Made by a program: the position numbers and the translations under genes. 64,000 bases of DNA, from contig NZ_CP106736.1 in the NCBI RefSeq assembly GCF_030035605.1, positions 1,984,001-2,048,000 of the forward strand. Reading direction: 5' to 3'. The notes below the pieces were generated by a model. It was not told the origin of the DNA. It ran no database searches and saw nothing but the letters and a program-made list of their open reading frames with translations. Below are positions 16,836-26,131 of the stretch, piece after piece. This DNA is from Silvimonas soli (lineage in GTDB: Bacteria; Pseudomonadota; Gammaproteobacteria; Burkholderiales; Chitinibacteraceae). The stretch's first letter is position 1. The number at the start of each line of letters is the position of its first letter.

Positions 16836-17453
16836 TCAATCGTCCGCCTGACCACCGCGATAATCGCGCGCCACGTCTTTGCGATGCTGCAAAACACCGC
16901 GCTGATGCGCTTCAAACAACTTGGCGGGCAGCGCCGGTTGTTCTTCTATGTGCCGATAGCGGCCCAGCTTGAACAGCGTCATCAAACTGGCCTCGGCAAA
17001 GTGCAAACCACCGCCAATCAACACGCCCAGCAAGACCTCACCGGTGCGAAACAGCGCGGTCAGTTCCGGCGTGACGTCAGTTGAAGACGTTAACAACACC
17101 AAAGGCGCGGTCCACAAACAGACCCGGATGGTCGGGCGCCCTTTTGCGATGACAGCGCAAATACCCACCGCCAGCGCCAGCTGCCACGCCAACGGCACGT
17201 TTAGCCACAAACCTGAGCGATGAACGATCAAGGCAATCAGCGCGCCCAGCAAGGTGCCGATAATCCGCCCGGACATGGAGTCGCGCGTGGCGTGGATGTT
17301 CTCTTGCGAAACGATCAGCGCCGACATCGACGCCCACACCGGATGCGGCAACTGCAGTACCAACGCCAGCAAATATGCCAGCGTGGCCGATCCGGCGCAG
17401 CGGATCACAAAGCTCACCATGTCAAACGCGCGGTGGCGGAACTCGACTTCCAT
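16836..17453 (-). CDS. FUSC-family inner-membrane protein
   Basis: This 205-residue protein has about five to six hydrophobic segments. The region from PHPVWASMSALIVSQENIHATRDSM to RIIGTLLGALIAL matches the N-terminal membrane half of fusaric-acid-resistance (FUSC) proteins. Unlike full AaeB/FUSC pumps (600 residues or more) it has only one membrane module and a short basic/hydrophilic tail, so it may work as an oligomer or be a small transporter-like protein. Good GGGAG site before the ATG. It lies downstream of the DUF2239 gene on the same strand (86-bp gap). Confidence 0.75.
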   Translation of the reverse strand: MEVEFRHRAFDMVSFVIRCAGSATLAYLLALVLQLPHPVWASMSALIVSQENIHATRDSMSGRIIGTLLGALIALIVHRSGLWLNVPLAWQLALAVGICAVIAKGRPTIRVCLWTAPLVLLTSSTDVTPELTALFRTGEVLLGVLIGGGLHFAEASLMTLFKLGRYRHIEEQPALPAKLFEAHQRGVLQHRKDVARDYRGGQADD

Positions 17454-17539
17454 TGCTACTCCCGATTTTCAACCGACCCCTTTTGGTAGTTCAGCGTAGG
17501 CCGTGCGACGGGGCGCGTCCAATCGCTGGCGCCTTGGCC

Positions 17540-18148
17540 TCAGGCAAATGCAGCTGCGGCCAGCTTGTCTGCATGGTTGCGGATATCCGTCGGCCAGCGG
17601 GCAATCTGGCTCGCCCACTGCACGGTATCGCCAGCAAACAGCGCGCGGCTGGCCTCTTCAAAGCCGGGCTGATCACCAGCCATGGCCGCCATAAAGCGAT
17701 AACACGCCTCCTGCGCTTTTCGTTGCCGGTCTTTACCTTCATTGGCGTGCCGCGCAGCTTCTACCAATTTGCGTAATGCCACCGAGGCGCCGCCCGGTTG
17801 GGCATTGAGCCATTCCCAGTGGCGCGGCAGCAAAGTGACCTCGCGCGGCACGACACCCAACTTGGGCCGACCTCGACCACGCGCTGGTTCGTCGTTTGCT
17901 TGCACTGCGGGTTCGAGTGCCGGTTCGGCTACGGTGGATGCGGCCAGACGCTGGGCCACATCGGTAGCGGTCCCACGAAAATCTACCTCAACAAGCTGGC
18001 TGGTGACGTCATCAAAAATGAGGATAGACGCCGATTCACCGCCATCGAGCGCGGCTTTGGCCGCAACGGCTACTTGTGCCAGCTCACCCGACGCCAGCAG
18101 GTTGCTTCCGGCAAAAGCGGAACAGGTTTGTGATTGACTGGAATTCAT
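17540..18148 (-). CDS. DUF2239-family protein
   Basis: This 202-residue soluble protein has a basic central segment ARGRGRPKLGVVPREVTLLP followed by RHWEWLNAQPGGASVALRKLV, the signature of DUF2239. An N-terminal segment (about 10-65) reads like a small beta-domain (CSAFAGSNLLASGEL, ILIFDDVTSQLVEVDFRG). The RGRPKLG element and the ribbon-helix-helix-like text suggest DNA or nucleoid contact, but that is inference. AAGGGG precedes the ATG. Its promoter lies inside a strong inverted repeat, so it is probably repressor-controlled. Confidence 0.78.
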   Translation of the reverse strand: MNSSQSQTCSAFAGSNLLASGELAQVAVAAKAALDGGESASILIFDDVTSQLVEVDFRGTATDVAQRLAASTVAEPALEPAVQANDEPARGRGRPKLGVVPREVTLLPRHWEWLNAQPGGASVALRKLVEAARHANEGKDRQRKAQEACYRFMAAMAGDQPGFEEASRALFAGDTVQWASQIARWPTDIRNHADKLAAAAFA

Positions 18149-18181
18149 GGATCGGCCCCTTCAGGCGCATTCGATCGACAT

Positions 18182-18229
18182 AATTTACCCGGACAATAAT
18201 AACCACGTCAATATTTTATCCGGGTAAAT
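18182..18229 (-). promoter_or_regulatory. Promoter embedded in an 11-bp inverted repeat (operator)
   Basis: Perfect inverted copies ATTTACCCGGA (18183-18193) and TCCGGGTAAAT (18219-18229) flank a minus-strand promoter. Its -35 is TTGACG (complement of 18206-18211) and its -10 is TAAATT (complement of 18182-18187), with an 18-bp spacer. One repeat arm covers the -10 and the other lies just upstream of the -35, a layout suited to repression of the DUF2239 gene. The matching regulator is not evident in the window. Confidence 0.6.
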
Positions 18230-18254
18230 ATATCTCGATATCCGCCAAATCCGC

Positions 18255-19457
18255 TCAGATCTGCTCTTTTACGGCATCGGCAATGACCAACTTGCCATTC
18301 GGGCGGACCCGCGCCACCAGCAAGAATCCCACTGCCACCACCAGCAACACTGCGACCATGGCGGCCGAACCCCAAGCCTGCATCGCCATGCCGGTAATAG
18401 CCGGGCCGGCGCTACTGCTCACGTTCCAGGTCAGAGCTATCAACCCGGCAGAACGCAGCAAGGCCGCGCCGGTAAAGTAATCGCCACTGGCCACGACCGC
18501 CAGCGTGTACACCGCGCCCGCCAGCCCGCCAAGCACAAACAGATATGGCCACCACAACCACGAGGCATGCACTACCCACGGCATGAGCGGCAACAGCAGA
18601 CACAACAGCAAACCACATAAGCGATGGATGCGTGCGCGGCCCCAGTGATCGGCCAGCCAGCCCACAGCAAATTGCAGCATGGCATCTCCAGCCATGACCA
18701 CTGCGGCGGCCAGCAATGCTTGCTCGCGCGAGAAACCGTAATCCAGCGCAAACAGCGGCAGAAAGCTCAGGGTGACGGTATCAAACAGGGCAAAGAATGC
18801 GGTGCCAGCGATGATCACCGGGGCGAATCGCATAATGGCCCACCAGGAGGCGTTGGCATTCTGGGTGGCATCAGCTGGGGCGATCTCGCTGGCGTGGTCG
18901 TCATCCGTGCCGCCACGGGCCAGGGCAACGCCAGGCGCGCCCAGCAAGAACAATGCACCGGCAATCAAAAAGCCGGTATCAGGCAAGCCGGACAACCAGG
19001 TGGTCAGCCCTGGCCCCAGCATCTGGCATAGGCTGAAACTGGTGGAGTAGATCGCCACCACGCGGCCACGTGACGCATCGGGCGGCAAGAGGTTGATCCA
19101 CGCTTCGCCCAGCACAAATAGCGGCGCCATCGACAAACCGAACAAAAACCGCAGCAGCGCCCAGCTCGCCAGCGAAGAGGTGAACTGCAATGGCATCACC
19201 GCAGCGGTCGCGAGCAGCATGCAAGACAACATGACGGTGCGCCGCCCAAGGCGTCGGGTGATTGCTGGCGCGGCAAAGGTGCCGGTCACCCCACCCAGCG
19301 CACTGGCCGCGGCCAGCCAGCCGACCACTTCCGGGCCAAAGCCCTGCCGGATCAGCGCCAGCGCGGTTAGCGGCAAGGTGCAACCCAAGCCGATGCCGAC
19401 AATCGCCACACTGAATGTCACCGCCACAAAATCCCGCCAGACGTGCCGCTCCAGCAT
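18255..19457 (-). CDS. MFS transporter (YcaD/YfkF-like group)
   Basis: This 400-residue protein has 12 predicted membrane helices in two six-helix halves. The MFS loop motif between TM2 and TM3 is AITRRLGRRTVM. The length and the GFGPEVVGWLAAASALGGVTG region fit the group of small-molecule or drug exporters around YcaD, but the substrate is not predictable. ATG 19457 is chosen (GGGGAG 7 nt upstream) over an in-frame start at 19484. It is 106 bp upstream of the DUF2239 gene, which has its own promoter. Confidence 0.85.
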   Translation of the reverse strand: MLERHVWRDFVAVTFSVAIVGIGLGCTLPLTALALIRQGFGPEVVGWLAAASALGGVTGTFAAPAITRRLGRRTVMLSCMLLATAAVMPLQFTSSLASWALLRFLFGLSMAPLFVLGEAWINLLPPDASRGRVVAIYSTSFSLCQMLGPGLTTWLSGLPDTGFLIAGALFLLGAPGVALARGGTDDDHASEIAPADATQNANASWWAIMRFAPVIIAGTAFFALFDTVTLSFLPLFALDYGFSREQALLAAAVVMAGDAMLQFAVGWLADHWGRARIHRLCGLLLCLLLPLMPWVVHASWLWWPYLFVLGGLAGAVYTLAVVASGDYFTGAALLRSAGLIALTWNVSSSAGPAITGMAMQAWGSAAMVAVLLVVAVGFLLVARVRPNGKLVIADAVKEQI

Positions 19458-19598
19458 GCAAGCTCCCCAAGTTTCGACGCCCAAGACCAGCTGGCGTCAG
19501 AGTCTGGATTCTAGCGGTGCCAGCGCATGGTGAACCAATTGGCGAGCTACACTGTGCAGACCACCTGGGTACGGTCTCACTTTTCTGGCGGAGTAATC

Positions 19599-19991
19599 AT
19601 GACTATCAATGTGAACTGGCAAGCGGCCAGCGGTGAGTCGCTAGCCCATATCAGCAACGGTACGGCGCAATGGGTGGCAGATATCAGCCCGGCCGCCGGT
19701 GGCAACGGCAAAGCGCCAGACCCCCACGATTTGCTGGATTCCGCGCTGGGTGCCTGCACCGTGCTGACGCTACAGATGTACGCGCAACGCCGTGGTTATG
19801 CTTTGGCAGACATTGCAGTGAGTGTGACGCGGCACGAGGAAGACGGGGTGTACCGGTTGCAACGCCAGATCACCTTGGGCGGTAATCTGGATGACGCCGC
19901 CCGCGCCGATTTGCTGCGGGTAGCGGAGAAGTGCCCGATTCATAAAGCGTTGAGCGGGAGATTTGAGATTGCGACTGAGTTGGTGGGTTAA
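19599..19991 (+). CDS. OsmC-family peroxiredoxin-like protein
   Basis: This 130-residue protein has both catalytic cysteines of the OsmC/Ohr family: one in LLDSALGACTVLTLQMYA (about residue 53) and one in VAEKCPIHKAL (about residue 115). Such proteins reduce organic hydroperoxides in the cytoplasm using thiol chemistry. It is closer to YhfA/OsmC-like proteins than to Ohr. GGAG lies 6 nt before ATG 19599. The gene is divergent from the MFS transporter and appears monocistronic. Confidence 0.88.
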   Translation: MTINVNWQAASGESLAHISNGTAQWVADISPAAGGNGKAPDPHDLLDSALGACTVLTLQMYAQRRGYALADIAVSVTRHEEDGVYRLQRQITLGGNLDDAARADLLRVAEKCPIHKALSGRFEIATELVG

Positions 19992-20097
19992 CGGCTAGCT
20001 CGGCTAGCTTCACCCCTTCGCATAAACATATGCAGGGCGGCTACAACCCGCCGCGCTCCGCCCGAATCAGTATCCGCCCAAAGCACGCGGCGGCGCT

Positions 20098-20167
20098 GTA
20101 CCCACCCTACTAGACACGACACTCAATGAGCACATAGGGTGGGTTAGCCGACCCGGCGTAACCCACC
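20098..20167. repeat. GTAGGGTGGGTTA-type intergenic palindrome
   Basis: TGTACCCACCCTAC (20097-20110) is followed by TAGGGTGGGTTA (20135-20146) and TAACCCACC (20159-20167). The last two form a perfect 9-bp hairpin and the first is the inverse of the second. It is non-coding and lies just past the OsmC gene. The ends resemble the element at 62609-62684, suggesting a second repeat family besides the GTAGCCCGG elements. Confidence 0.6.
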
Positions 20168-20272
20168 GGCAATGCCGCCTCAATGACAGCACCACATAAC
20201 CTTGGCTTGTTGGGGCAGATGACTTTGATCTGTGCAACGCCCTTTTGGGGTATTGCACCCTATGCAATTGAA

Positions 20273-21622
20273 CTAGCCCCGCTGAGCCACTGGCTGCGCA
20301 CCCACTTCTGCAGCCTCACTGGTAACCACATCGCTCACGAGATCAGCCCCTTTGGTTTCACGCATCGACAATACGGCCAGGAAGCTCAACAACGCCGCCA
20401 CCGATACATATCCTCCCACCCAGCTCAGACCGCCTTTTTCCACCAGCACCTGCGCAATAAACGGTGCAATCGAGGCCCCGATGATCCCGCCGACGTTATA
20501 GGCAATGGACGCCCCGGTATAACGCACGCGGGTCGGGAAGATTTCCGGCAGCAACGCGCCCATCGGTCCAAAGGTAAAGCCCATCAGGAACAGCTCGATC
20601 ACCAGGAACAGCCCGACCGAAACGGTGGTGCCACCGCCAAGCAGCGGCGCCATGGTGAAGCCAGACAACATCGCCAGCGCAGTACCCAGCAACAGCACCG
20701 GACGGCGCCCCCATTTATCGCTAGCCCAGGCTGACAGTGGCGTGCCCAATGCCATAAACAGCACGGCAAAGCACAACAGCGCCAGGAATTCGGGCTTGGA
20801 GAAATGCAGCACTTTCACGCCATAAGACAGCGAGAACACGGTTGAAATGTAAAACAGCGCGTAACACACCACCATCGAGAAAGCGCCTTGCACCACTGGC
20901 ACCAGATGGCCAGAGAAAGTCTCGAACAGCGGCACTTTCACGCGTTCATTGCGTTGCATGGCTTGGGCGAACACCGGGGTTTCGTGCAGCTTGAGGCGCA
21001 CATACAAGCCGACCATCACCAGCGCGGCGCTGAAAATAAACGGCACGCGCCAGCCCCAGCTTTTGAACTGGTCATCGCTAAGCAGCACCGCCAAACCAAA
21101 GAACAAGCCATTGGCAAACAGAAAACCAATCGACGGCCCCATCTGCGGAAACATGCCAAACCACGCGCGCTTGCCGGCAGGGGCGTTTTCGGTAGCCAGC
21201 AATGCGGCACCGCCCCACTCGCCGCCAAGGCCAATGCCCTGACCAAAGCGCAGCACGCACAACAGAATCGGCGCGAGCGTGCCAATACTGTCATAGCCCG
21301 GCAAGAAGCCAATCAGCGTGGTCGATACGCCCATTACCAGCAATGAAGCCACCAACGTGGATTTACGCCCGATGCGGTCGCCAAAGTGACCAAACAGCGC
21401 AGAACCAATCGGCCGCGCCAGAAAGGCGATGCCGAAAGTGACAAACGCATTGAGCGCCTGGGCGGTGCTGGATTCTTTGGGGAAAAACGTCGGGCCAATG
21501 ATCAGCGCGGCGGCCGTGGCAAAGATGTAGAAATCAAAAAATTCGATGGCGGTACCGATAAAGCTGGCCACCGCAACCCGCGCCGTGGAATTGGCAGGCG
21601 GGCTGATCGCAGAAGTCGTCAT
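20273..21622 (-). CDS. MHS-family MFS transporter (metabolite:H+ symporter)
   Basis: This 449-residue protein with 12 TM helices belongs to the group of ProP, ShiA and YhjE. Diagnostic pieces are VASFIGTAIEFFDFYIFATAAAL in TM1, GHFGDRIGRKSTL between TM2 and TM3, and GQGIGLGGEWGGAALLATE. It should import an organic acid, betaine or similar solute with protons; the substrate cannot be read from sequence. The start has GAGAAC upstream. It is divergent from the LtaS-like gene across 384 bp. Confidence 0.88.
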   Translation of the reverse strand: MTTSAISPPANSTARVAVASFIGTAIEFFDFYIFATAAALIIGPTFFPKESSTAQALNAFVTFGIAFLARPIGSALFGHFGDRIGRKSTLVASLLVMGVSTTLIGFLPGYDSIGTLAPILLCVLRFGQGIGLGGEWGGAALLATENAPAGKRAWFGMFPQMGPSIGFLFANGLFFGLAVLLSDDQFKSWGWRVPFIFSAALVMVGLYVRLKLHETPVFAQAMQRNERVKVPLFETFSGHLVPVVQGAFSMVVCYALFYISTVFSLSYGVKVLHFSKPEFLALLCFAVLFMALGTPLSAWASDKWGRRPVLLLGTALAMLSGFTMAPLLGGGTTVSVGLFLVIELFLMGFTFGPMGALLPEIFPTRVRYTGASIAYNVGGIIGASIAPFIAQVLVEKGGLSWVGGYVSVAALLSFLAVLSMRETKGADLVSDVVTSEAAEVGAQPVAQRG

Positions 21623-22006
21623 GGCTGGTTCTCTGTATTTTTATGACACTGCGTGGCAGAGAATGCCAGTTGCTGATCCAGCAGCCGCCATCCTCCAGTC
21701 ATGCCGTCAGGTATGTATGGGGAGAGTCTGGCAAACGGGCGGACGACGGGTGCGAATTTGCACCAGGACACAACGGGCGGCGGATGTGCCGCGGGCTGGG
21801 TCTCGAACCGGAATGCGTTTGCGGCTGGATAAGCTGGAAAAGATGATAAGGATGCGCAAAAAAACCTGCAAGCAGGGGAACCCGCCATGCTTTTCGTCAG
21901 TCTCTCTTCAGGATTTTCACAAAAATGTAAAAATTGCCGTTTGCGTGGCCCCGGCTCTCGGTCTAAGGTCGGGGGTTTTGCCGCTGCCACCCACCTCATT
22001 GCGCCC
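21623..22006. other. Intergenic region between divergent MHS transporter and LtaS-like gene
   Basis: These 384 bp should carry both promoters. An in-frame extension of the LtaS-like gene reaches back to 21887 but contains no membrane or family features and is judged non-coding. No clear operator, RNA or repeat is visible. Confidence 0.4.
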
Positions 22007-23728
22007 ATGAAATTGCTCAGCCCCGCCGCCATTGCGGATATTGGATTCCGCAAACTGCGCCCGGCCACCGTGCCGGCATGGCTAGCGCCTGCCTGGAAAA
22101 AAGTCAGCCCCGTCGCGCCAGTGCTTCTGTTGTTGGCCATGCGCATTCTGGTCGATACCGATTGGGCCGCCCCGCGCGTGCTGTTTCAATTGCTGTTGTT
22201 CTGCTTCTTTTTTGCTTTTCTGGAACGCTGGTCCGCGGTAGCCGCCACCATCGGGCTGGAAGGCGCGTTGCTGAACGGTAGCTGGATCAAGGAAGACGCG
22301 ACGGGCGAGCCGTTGCTGACGCGGGATCTGTTTGAAGTGTCGCAGGGCGCCGCGCTGACTGGTTATGCCGACTGGCATCTGGTGTTCTACGTGGTGCTGA
22401 CTTTGCTGGCTGTGGGCTATGGCCTGTATCGGCATCCCAAAATACTGTCGTGGCGGCTATTACCGGCCACCATCCTGCCCGCCCTGTTTTTTATCCGCAT
22501 GGATAACCCGGCCCGGCTGGATGACTACATTACCCCGCGCCTGACCGATGCCCTCGATACCCAGTATCTGTCATACAACTTCCGTGAAAACGCGCGCAGC
22601 AACGGCATTCTGGGGCACTTGTACCTGAACGCCGAAACCGTGCCGCCGCCGGAGCATGGCCCGCATAATTTCTACGCCGCCGCGCCACTGCGCCAATTTG
22701 ATGCCTCCACGCCAGATGTATTCGTGGTCCTGTGTGAGTCTTGCTTCACCACCGAAGACCAGCGCTTTCCCACGTCTGTGCTCAAGCTCAAAGACCAGGG
22801 CTTTGCACTGACTCACATGGTGAGCCCGGTATACGGCGGCGGCACAGCGGAGGCCGAATTTGAAGTGCTAACGGGCCTGTCCAGCAAGGTTTTCCCGGGG
22901 GTGGATTACCAGAACTTTGCCAACCAGTATCGCAGCGATGCGCATACCATCGTCAGCCACTTCCGCCACGAGGGGTATCACACCTACGGCCTGCATGACT
23001 ATTACTCGACCTTCTGGAAGCGCAACATCATTTATCCAAAGTTCGGCTTTGACGAGACGCATTTTGTCGATGAAATGGACTGGAGCGAAGAAGGCTGGCC
23101 GGATGACTCCTTGTTGTTTAACAAGGTGCTGGACCTGTACGGCAAGAGTCCGCGCAAGCAAAAAACGATGATGTTCCTGGCCACGGTAATGACCCATGGC
23201 AAATACGTCGGCGCCAATGATGACAACGGCGAAGCGGATTACCGCAACCGCCTGGATAAATCCATCGCCGACATGCAGAGCTTTGTGACCAACCTGCAAA
23301 AGGCCGCAACCAAGCGCAAACGGCCATTGTTGATTGTGGTGTTTGGCGATCACAAACCCGGCCTGACCGCCGTGTTCAATCGCGACGGTGTGCTGAGCAA
23401 CAACCTGTTCGCCAGTGCGGGCGAGCGCAATGAAGACTTCCGTTTTGTACCACGCCTGTCTCCCGAACAACTGGCCGAACGCGGCAGCATTCCGGTGCTG
23501 GTGAAGTACGTCGGCAAGCAAAAGAAATTGGCGGGCGAGATGGCCGACAATATGACCGGTAAACCGCTGCTGTGCATGTCATCGCAACTGGCTCAAACCA
23601 CTGAGCGCCAAGGCCAGTTCTTCGGCTCGCTCGCCCGAGTGTGCGATGAAATGAACGGCATGCCATATGGCGAGCACGGTTGGGAGAATACCTTCCCACC
23701 GGCGTTGTATGCGGAGCGGTTGTTTTAG
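22007..23728 (+). CDS. LTA synthase/phosphoglycerol transferase-like sulfatase-fold protein
   Basis: This 573-residue inner-membrane protein has about four to five TM helices in residues 30-180, then a periplasmic alkaline-phosphatase-superfamily domain. Metal and nucleophile positions of the LtaS/OpgB family are recognisable: VVLCESC (metal Glu), YGGGTAEAEFEVLTGL (Thr nucleophile), MTHGKY and VVFGDHKPG (Asp-His metal ligands). In Gram-negatives such enzymes move phosphoglycerol or phosphoethanolamine onto glucans or LPS rather than making teichoic acid. The exact acceptor is unknown. ATG 22007 was chosen as the first Met before the membrane domain. The 3' end meets a REP element. Confidence 0.82.
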   Translation: MKLLSPAAIADIGFRKLRPATVPAWLAPAWKKVSPVAPVLLLLAMRILVDTDWAAPRVLFQLLLFCFFFAFLERWSAVAATIGLEGALLNGSWIKEDATGEPLLTRDLFEVSQGAALTGYADWHLVFYVVLTLLAVGYGLYRHPKILSWRLLPATILPALFFIRMDNPARLDDYITPRLTDALDTQYLSYNFRENARSNGILGHLYLNAETVPPPEHGPHNFYAAAPLRQFDASTPDVFVVLCESCFTTEDQRFPTSVLKLKDQGFALTHMVSPVYGGGTAEAEFEVLTGLSSKVFPGVDYQNFANQYRSDAHTIVSHFRHEGYHTYGLHDYYSTFWKRNIIYPKFGFDETHFVDEMDWSEEGWPDDSLLFNKVLDLYGKSPRKQKTMMFLATVMTHGKYVGANDDNGEADYRNRLDKSIADMQSFVTNLQKAATKRKRPLLIVVFGDHKPGLTAVFNRDGVLSNNLFASAGERNEDFRFVPRLSPEQLAERGSIPVLVKYVGKQKKLAGEMADNMTGKPLLCMSSQLAQTTERQGQFFGSLARVCDEMNGMPYGEHGWENTFPPALYAERLF

Positions 23729-23748
23729 CCCACATGGATTTAAAACAT

Positions 23749-23865
23749 GTAGCCCGGATGAAGCCATCAGGCGGGAATCCGGGGCAAACCCAGTGGCCGG
23801 ATCGATTGCGGCGGACACGGCAAACACAGCAATCCCGGATTCCCGCTGCGCTCCATCCGGGCTAC
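23749..23865. repeat. REP/MITE-like palindrome, copy 1 (full)
   Basis: The left arm GTAGCCCGGATGAAGC..GCGGGAATCCGGGG and right arm CCCGGATTCCCGCTGCGCTC..ATCCGGGCTAC are imperfect inverse complements around a spacer of about 55 bp. It lies between the convergent ends of the LtaS-like gene and aceK. The TAG inside GTAGCC of the right arm (minus strand) is the aceK stop codon. Confidence 0.9.
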
Positions 23866-25700
23866 GGGAATGGGTTTGGGTGTAGAGCCAACCCATCTGC
23901 CGCATCTGAAGCCGCTACCGCCTTAAAGCGGTTACAAAACCGCGCGTCCTGCGGGTAAGGATAGAAGTCCTCCACAATCCCCTGCTGGATACGTGCTTTG
24001 GTTTGCTGCCAGAACTCGGGCTTGAGCAAATCGGCGTGGTATTTGAGGAAAGCTTCGCGCATGTCGGCGCGGTTGAGCAAGAAGTCGCCGAACTCTTCCG
24101 GATAGACCTCGTTTTTATGGCCGGTATACCAAGCCTCGCCGCTCAACTCGTATTCCGGTGCCAAAGGTGGTGGAATGCGGCGGAAGTCGCAGTCGGTCAT
24201 GTATTCGATTTCGTCGTAATCGTAAAACACCACGCGTCCGGCGCGGGTCAGGCCGAAATTCTTGAACAGCATGTCGCCGGGGAAGATATTGGCTATGGCC
24301 AGTTCGCGCAGCGCGTTGCCGTAATCGCGGATGACGGTTTCGACGATCTCGCCGCGATTGTTATCCAGCAGAATATTCAGCGGCACCATGCGGCGCTCGA
24401 TGTATAGATGGCGGATCACCACGGTGTCGCCATCTTCCTCGTACATGGTCGGCGCCAGCCGGGCCAGTTCTTCCAGTAGCTCCGGATCGCAACGGTTACG
24501 CGGCAAGGCCACATTGGAGAACTCCCACGAGTCGGCCATGCGCCCTACCCGATCGTGTTGCTTCACCATCTGATACTTGGCGCGCACCAGTTTGCGGTCG
24601 ACCTCTTTGGGCGGCGGGATCACGTCTTTGATGACCTTGAATACGAACGGGAACGACGGCAGCGTGAACACGATCATCACCATGCCTTTGATCCCCGGCG
24701 CGACGGTAAAGCGGTCGGTGGAATGGCGCAGGTGGTGAAACAGCTCGCGGTAAAACATGGTTTTACCCTGCTTGCCCAAGCCCAGCATGGTGTACAGCTC
24801 GGCGCGTGAGCAATCCGGCAACACTTCGTGCAAGAACTGCACGGTAGCGGAGGGGACTTCCATATCCACCAGGAAATATGCCCGCGAGAGCGAGAACAAA
24901 TGGCGGATGTGATAGTGATTGAACAGCGCGGCGTCCACATACAATTGCCCGGCAGCATTGCGGAACAGTGGCAGCGCAAAGGGGATTTCTACATCGCCAT
25001 TGATCGCCCGGCCAATGATGTACGCAGTTTTGCCGCGATAAAACGGCGAGGCCATGACCTGGATGTGCGCGTTGAACGCCAGCTTGGGCCAGTGTCCCAG
25101 ATGCGCGTGTACCGCCCGCAGAATGTAGCGCACATCACGCTTGAGGTCTTCAAACGGCAGGCTCCAGCCAAAATCCGTCAGCAGTTTTTCAATGGTGTCT
25201 TCCAGCCAGCTACGCGACGGATAGTAGGTGCGATAAACCTGCGGGTGATGCGCCTCGATGTATTCGGTGGACACCGCTGGCCGGTAGAAGATGAAATCGT
25301 TGTGAAAATACGTGCGATGCAGGATGCGACAGCAGACCGAGTTGAAGAAGGTCTCGGCCAGCTCCGGCTGCTTGTGGTTGATCAGCAGCGCGATATAGGC
25401 GGTTTTGGCGCTGGCCCACAGTTCGTCGGGCAGGTTTTGCAGCGCAAAACGTTGTTCGATGCGGGCAACGGCCTCATCCACCCGCGCATCGTAAAAGGCA
25501 ATCCGCTGGCGTACCGTCTCCCGTAGCGCGGCAATGTCGCCGGACTCAAAATGCCCCTTGGCCGACTGGGTACACTCACGAAACAGCCGGTAGTGGAAAT
25601 CAAAGCCTTGCAGAATCGCCAGCGCCAGTTCAGCGGCATCACCATTTGCGGCGATATCGCTCACCGACGGCGCGACAACAGCTTGCTCCAGGTGTCCCAT
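23862..25700 (-). CDS. aceK: Isocitrate dehydrogenase kinase/phosphatase
   Basis: This 612-residue bifunctional enzyme phosphorylates and reactivates isocitrate dehydrogenase, switching carbon between the TCA cycle and the glyoxylate bypass. The N-terminal regulatory domain and C-terminal kinase domain are typical. Landmarks are the ATP-loop-like VFTLPSFPFVFKVIKD, the active-site region NIFPGDMLFKNFGLTR and the YDYDEIEYM segment. GGAGG sits 4 nt before the ATG. E. coli AceK is about 34 residues shorter. Here the frame runs past the family C-terminus (RFCNRFK) through a short tail and stops inside a REP element. aceA/aceB are not adjacent. The gene is flanked on both sides by REP copies. Confidence 0.94.
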   Translation of the reverse strand: MGHLEQAVVAPSVSDIAANGDAAELALAILQGFDFHYRLFRECTQSAKGHFESGDIAALRETVRQRIAFYDARVDEAVARIEQRFALQNLPDELWASAKTAYIALLINHKQPELAETFFNSVCCRILHRTYFHNDFIFYRPAVSTEYIEAHHPQVYRTYYPSRSWLEDTIEKLLTDFGWSLPFEDLKRDVRYILRAVHAHLGHWPKLAFNAHIQVMASPFYRGKTAYIIGRAINGDVEIPFALPLFRNAAGQLYVDAALFNHYHIRHLFSLSRAYFLVDMEVPSATVQFLHEVLPDCSRAELYTMLGLGKQGKTMFYRELFHHLRHSTDRFTVAPGIKGMVMIVFTLPSFPFVFKVIKDVIPPPKEVDRKLVRAKYQMVKQHDRVGRMADSWEFSNVALPRNRCDPELLEELARLAPTMYEEDGDTVVIRHLYIERRMVPLNILLDNNRGEIVETVIRDYGNALRELAIANIFPGDMLFKNFGLTRAGRVVFYDYDEIEYMTDCDFRRIPPPLAPEYELSGEAWYTGHKNEVYPEEFGDFLLNRADMREAFLKYHADLLKPEFWQQTKARIQQGIVEDFYPYPQDARFCNRFKAVAASDAADGLALHPNPFP

Positions 25701-25841
25701 ACAACCTCCACAACGCTCGGTTCGTGTTCAGTCCAGTTTAGGGCGGTACTGCCGATTGCGTGGGACCACGTTAGCGTGGTGCATTGCAACAGACGATTGG
25801 GCCAAACCCGCAGGCGGGTGTTTGAAGCGGTAAGTGACTTC

Positions 25842-25954
25842 GTAGCCCGGATGGAGCGTGAGCGGGAATCCGGGATTGCAATGCTTCCGCGGGCAATTAG
25901 CTTTTAACTTGCCAACGGCATCCCCGGATTCTCGCTTTGCTCCATCCGGGCTAC
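25842..25954. repeat. REP/MITE-like palindrome, copy 2 (full)
   Basis: Begins GTAGCCCGGATGGAGCG and ends TGCTCCATCCGGGCTAC, with inner GGGAATCCGGG / CCCCGGATTCTCG arms. It lies in the 431-bp gap between the divergent aceK and dnaN genes. No DnaA-box cluster was seen in the rest of that gap. Confidence 0.9.
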
Positions 25955-26131
25955 GTTCACCTTTCCCCAGCCACCTTGCACCGCCTTTCTGCCCGCTAAA
26001 CGAAGGCTTGCAGCCGTTAACCGTCCTCTGGCAAACATGGCAGGGCGGTAAAGGTAGCTTGCACGTGTCTTGAGGCCCGGTTTCGGGTAAAATCTTTTCC
26101 TATTTGAACCCACTTTTGCGGACCTGTAGCC

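Noticed and set aside
25701..26131. Chromosome origin next to dnaN
   Set aside because: No dnaA gene and no clear cluster of DnaA boxes; the palindrome there is a REP copy.
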